From Mesocentrotus franciscanus (Eukaryota; Echinodermata; Echinoidea; Camarodonta; Strongylocentrotidae), in NCBI GenBank assembly GCA_037976565.1, contig CP137680.1, forward strand, positions 17,544,861-17,608,860: DNA of 64,000 nucleotides. Reading direction: 5' to 3'. Positions 60,565-64,000 of this stretch are shown here, piece after piece. The stretch's first letter is position 1. Each line of letters opens with the position of its first letter. The notes beneath the pieces were generated by a model. It was not told where the DNA came from. It saw nothing but the letters and a program-made list of their open reading frames with translations, and made no database searches. The position numbers and the translations under genes were made by a program.

Positions 60565-61679
60565 AATCGGTATGCTCTGTTCATTCAAGGTCCCATACGA
60601 TTCAAACATAATTTACAATGTTGATTTGCAAATGATAATCTCTCTGGGAGTATATCGATTTCCACGATGATGCAGATATTCATTTTTTCGTAAAATTAGT
60701 TTTATGATTTTGCAGGAGACAGTGTTCCTTATGATTCGAGCAGAATTTTGGTGAGTGCATTTCGAAAAGAGCGTCTTCCATCTACCGAAACGTTTTGATG
60801 ATGCAGGCTCCCGACAATACGGGTATCATTTTTGTAATATTTTTAATTAGCAGATGTTTGTTTGTTTCGTATGACATATTTATACACGCCCTATAATCTT
60901 ATTTCAAGGAGAATCTTACAATGTCCTTGATTATAAGTATCATTTTTAAATCACGGGTTTTGAAATACAATAGCTGATTTGGCGAAGATTTAGAGAACCT
61001 ACGTTTCTATTCTTTAAATCGTTCTTGCATGTGGAAGAACAGATTGATGATCTAGATATATGACCTATTTTGATCGGATGACAGAACGCTTTTCAATATA
61101 CAACTAAAATAATATAAAACAAAATAGAAAACGGAACAACATCTGATAAACTCGCTGCAATATGAGAAAGAAAATATTGCAAAACATATCAGGCAACCAT
61201 TAAAGGGGAAACAAACAAAATAAATGCAATATGAAACAAATAATGTGTCAAAACATACAGAAGGAATACAATTATACATATCGTTTCTGTTTTGTTCGTG
61301 AACAAATTAATATAATACAAGTATTGAACACATTCATGAACAGAAATGAACAATCATGCCAACGTTAACGCCTACAAAACTTCGATGTTGGGAGAGAAAT
61401 AAACAATCAGAACAACAATCTAAATCAATGTCATATTCGTCAAATAATAATTAAACAAATCAGAAGCCAAAGTGAATATTTTTATAGTCAAATCTTTCAA
61501 GACGAGAGCGGACACACACGCGGGGATTTAATACAGGAATAACTTAAATGCGTCGGAACGGGCGCGAAAGGGCGCGAAAGGGCGCGAAAGCTTTTCACAA
61601 AATGTCAAGCGCTTCGCCGGTAAGTGCGCCGGCGGGTTATCTCGTGACGATGAGACTCCAAACAATAGCCAGATTTTAT
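60451..61679 (+). repeat. Segmental tandem duplication, unit 1
   Basis: Matches 62219-63358 in the same orientation and order: CTTCGCAAAGAAATATT, TGTTGATTTGCAA-TGATAATCTC, CAGATTGATGAT, AATGAACAATCATGCCAACG, CAAGACGAGAGCG and ACTCCAAACAATAGCCAGAT. Offsets fall from 1769 to 1679 bp. GGGCGCGAAA is present three times in tandem (61560-61590) against once in unit 2. Confidence 0.85.
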
Positions 61680-62003
61680 ATTCATATTGTGAGCATGTGC
61701 TTAAATAGTTATATCAGGATTCCCTGGTTATATTGAAGACGTGAGCTAATATCGTGTACCCGTTTGTCCAGTATTTCTCCCTGATTGTTCGACCAACATT
61801 AAATTGCTATTGTCCAGCTGACTTTTCTATAGGCTTTTCTACCCTCGGCGCTAAAGGGATTGCGGAAAATATCAACACTATTTGTGTTTCTCGATAACCT
61901 AGTAGAACTAGAAGAATAAGGGCTAGCCAAAAAAAAAATCAATGGCCCAAAATAACGCAATCATTATAAATTCCATCTACTACTTGATACCAACACATGC
62001 CTG

Positions 62004-62282
62004 ATGGATCCCCGGGATGGATCCTTATTTAGACAGCGAGACAGTTCTGTAACAATGTTACGAGAAGCAAATCAACGAATTGCCATGGCCTGTATTTGTT
62101 CTAGAACGCACTACGCTCTTTCGATACCACGTGGCCCCAATTTAGCACAATATATACGTATTTTATTTCTTCACAACAATGACCTAGATCTAAAACTGGC
62201 CGCGGCTGTAACCCCCCTTCTTCGCAAAGAAATATTTGATAAAATTTCTTTGGAACAGAATGAAAAACTAATTTCTTCTTGA
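62004..62282 (+). CDS. Coding-like ORF in duplicated block, copy 2
   Basis: A 92-codon frame opening at ATG 62004 and ending at TGA. The 3' half (NNDLDLKLAAAVTPLLRKEI onward to KISLEQNEK) aligns with copy 1 at 60382-60564. The 5' half has no counterpart. Function is not recognised. Confidence 0.3.
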   Translation: MDPRDGSLFRQRDSSVTMLREANQRIAMACICSRTHYALSIPRGPNLAQYIRILFLHNNDLDLKLAAAVTPLLRKEIFDKISLEQNEKLISS

Positions 62283-63358
62283 AATGATCGACGTGAAATT
62301 TCAAACATCAATTTCCTGGTAACGCTCTTCTTTTTAATGCATGCTCTATTCTTACGATTTAGGCATAATTTACTATGTTGATTTGCAATTGATAATCTCC
62401 TGGGAGTTTTGCGATTTCCCCGATGATACAGGTACGGTGTATTTAATTTTGTTCGTAACATTAGTGTTTTGCAAAGAAACAACATTCTGAAAATGAGCGT
62501 CTTCTTTCTAACGAAATATATTGATGATGTTCATGACAATACGGATATAATTAGCATTTTAAAAAAAATCGTAAGACATATAAAACGCTCTATAAATTCA
62601 TTTCAAGGAGAAAGTAATTACGACGTTCTTGATTAAGTATCATTTTCAAAATCACGGATTTAAAAATACGTTCTCTAATTTTACGTAGATTTAAAGGACC
62701 TATGTATTGAAATAACAGATTGATGATCGATACAATTATATGATTTATAATGATCATACGACGGAACGGTTTACAAGATACAACGAAAAATAAACGAAAA
62801 TTTAAGAAAACAAAACAAGAAAACCGAAACATGCGATAACATCGCTAGAAAAAGGAAATATACACAAATTTAATGTAATATGAAACAAATACAGTGTCAA
62901 AACATGCATGAGGAAAACAATGTCAGAGAGAGTGGGGTAAGTATAAAATAATATTTTTTTTCGTGAACAGATCAATTTGTATTAAAATTGATATTGAACA
63001 CAATCATGGACAGAACAGGAGGAGATGAAATAATGAACAATCATGCCAACATTGACGCCTACAGAACTCCGATGTTGAGAGGGAAATAAACAATAAAAAC
63101 AAAAATTGTAACCAATGTCATCTACGTAAAATAATATTAAAACAAATCAGTAGCCAAAGTAAATCTTTTCAGAGTCAAATCTCGCAAGACGAGAGCGACA
63201 CACAAGCAGGGATTACAGGGCTAACTAATGCGCCGGACCGGGCGCGAAAGCTTTTCAAAGTTTTAGCTCCCATTCACAAATGTCAAGTGCTTCGCCGGGA
63301 CCCGCCGCGGCGGGGCAATCTCGTAACAATGAAACTCCAAACAATAGCCAGATTTTAA
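62219..63358 (+). repeat. Segmental tandem duplication, unit 2
   Basis: Second copy of the block described for 60451-61679, diverged by many small indels. Ends with a GC-rich segment (CCGGGACCCGCCGCGGCGGG) where unit 1 has GCCGGTAAGTGCGCCGGCGG. Confidence 0.85.
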
Positions 63359-63499
63359 TGAGCTGGAAACCAAATTGCGTCCTCTCGTACCCGGCGCAAA
63401 TGGGCGCAAATGGGCGCAGAAAGACGCCTCCTTTGTTCTCATATGCTGCTCTGCGCCCCGACGCGTCGGGGCACAGTCGCAACTTTGGAAGGCTCCCCT

Positions 63500-63738
63500 A
63501 AGTATCAGTATTGTGTCCTCACATATAAAGTCTTAACGAAAACGGTTTCATTGTACATGGAATATTTGGTCACCATACGCCGAACCCACTACTTTACACG
63601 CTATTCCTCTCTTTCAATCTTTAAAAAGAAATTAATGTCAAGTACATGTGGTTATAAATGCGTTGTTATCATTTTTAAATTTTTACTGAATGACCTACCC
63701 TGCTTTTTAAAGAAGACATGAATAAATAAATAAATAAA
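63500..63738 (+). mobile_element. LINE 3' end remnant
   Basis: The frame ends in TRYSSLSIFKKKLMSSTCGY, resembling the SFKxKLKTHLF end of LINE reverse transcriptase ORFs, then CCTACCCTGCTTTTTAAAGA and AATA repeats. Same tail class as 23300-23397 and 30337-30452. Confidence 0.55.
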
Positions 63739-64000
63739 TCGTATTCTTGTCCATTAATCTACAAGATTCCCCACCAAAGTGCATGAGAGAGGTAAAAAGC
63801 AAGATATGTTTAGCATAACGTACAGTTTATCACCACGACATGGGCATCGCCATATTCTTGATAACGTGACGTAGGCCTACCATGCGAAGTCGTTTATCAA
63901 GTAGCAAAAACAGATGATTCCCGCTGGCATTCCAAAAATTACGAAATGTTACGCAACGCCGTCTGCTTCCATAAGTTCTCTTTTCACTCGGTCGTAAAAA

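Overview
This window looks like eukaryotic, gene-poor, AT-rich nuclear DNA from a marine invertebrate deuterostome, most likely an echinoderm such as a sea urchin. The basis is split genes with GT-AG introns, abundant tacatgta-type motifs, many small inverted-repeat (MITE-like) elements, tRNA-derived SINEs, CR1/L2-type LINE remnants, long GA/CT and CTA microsatellites, and one 500-base assembly gap. The species assignment is inference. I see no bacterial features, CRISPR array or operons.

Two host genes can be read with good support. The first is a complete four-exon SUMO (small ubiquitin-like modifier) gene on the minus strand, with coding exons at 11254-11237, 8746-8699, 6513-6436 and 5495-5364. 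All junctions are GT-AG and in phase 0. The 91-residue product ends in the QTGG processing motif. The second is a plus-strand, apparently intronless class A neuropeptide receptor of the bombesin/GRP receptor type at 48774-49833. Its frame is broken twice by apparent one-base losses, at about 49068-49070 and about 49760-49768.

Weaker candidates lie at the left end. Two plus-strand terminal-exon-like ORFs (about 1500-1879 and 2847-3068) each carry a segment resembling the fourth membrane helix of Cys-loop ligand-gated channels. Short coding-like ORFs also occur at 15422-15451, 28932-29198, 34418-34552 and in the duplicated block near 60.4/62.2 kb.

Layout. 0-3 kb: hairpins, a 280-bp MITE and the channel-like candidates. 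3-11.3 kb: the SUMO gene, with introns full of inverted-repeat elements. 11.3-20 kb: mostly non-coding, with GA/CT tracts. 20-35 kb: LINE remnants (one split by a MITE), two copies of a dispersed repeat, SINEs, a GC-richer repeated patch and an Alu/7SL-like segment. 35.5-39 kb: a decayed LINE with endonuclease and reverse transcriptase. 40-46 kb: the third dispersed-repeat copy, a 605-bp element with a perfect 10-bp target duplication and a long-TIR element. 46.4-50.1 kb: a CT tract, then the receptor. 51-54.4 kb: a fold-back, trinucleotide arrays and an unusual fold-back minisatellite. 54.7-55.2 kb: gap. 56.3 kb: a cluster of palindromic sites near CCAAT motifs. 57.7-59.4 kb: tandem repeats. 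60.4-63.4 kb: a tandem segmental duplication.

The genes do not form a pathway. SUMO is a general protein modifier and the receptor is a peptide-hormone sensor; their proximity carries no functional message. The least familiar structures are the fold-back minisatellite at 54.05-54.41 kb, the palindrome cluster at 56.3 kb, the Alu/7SL-like block at 32 kb and the 60-63 kb duplication. None amounts to a demonstrable new system from sequence alone.
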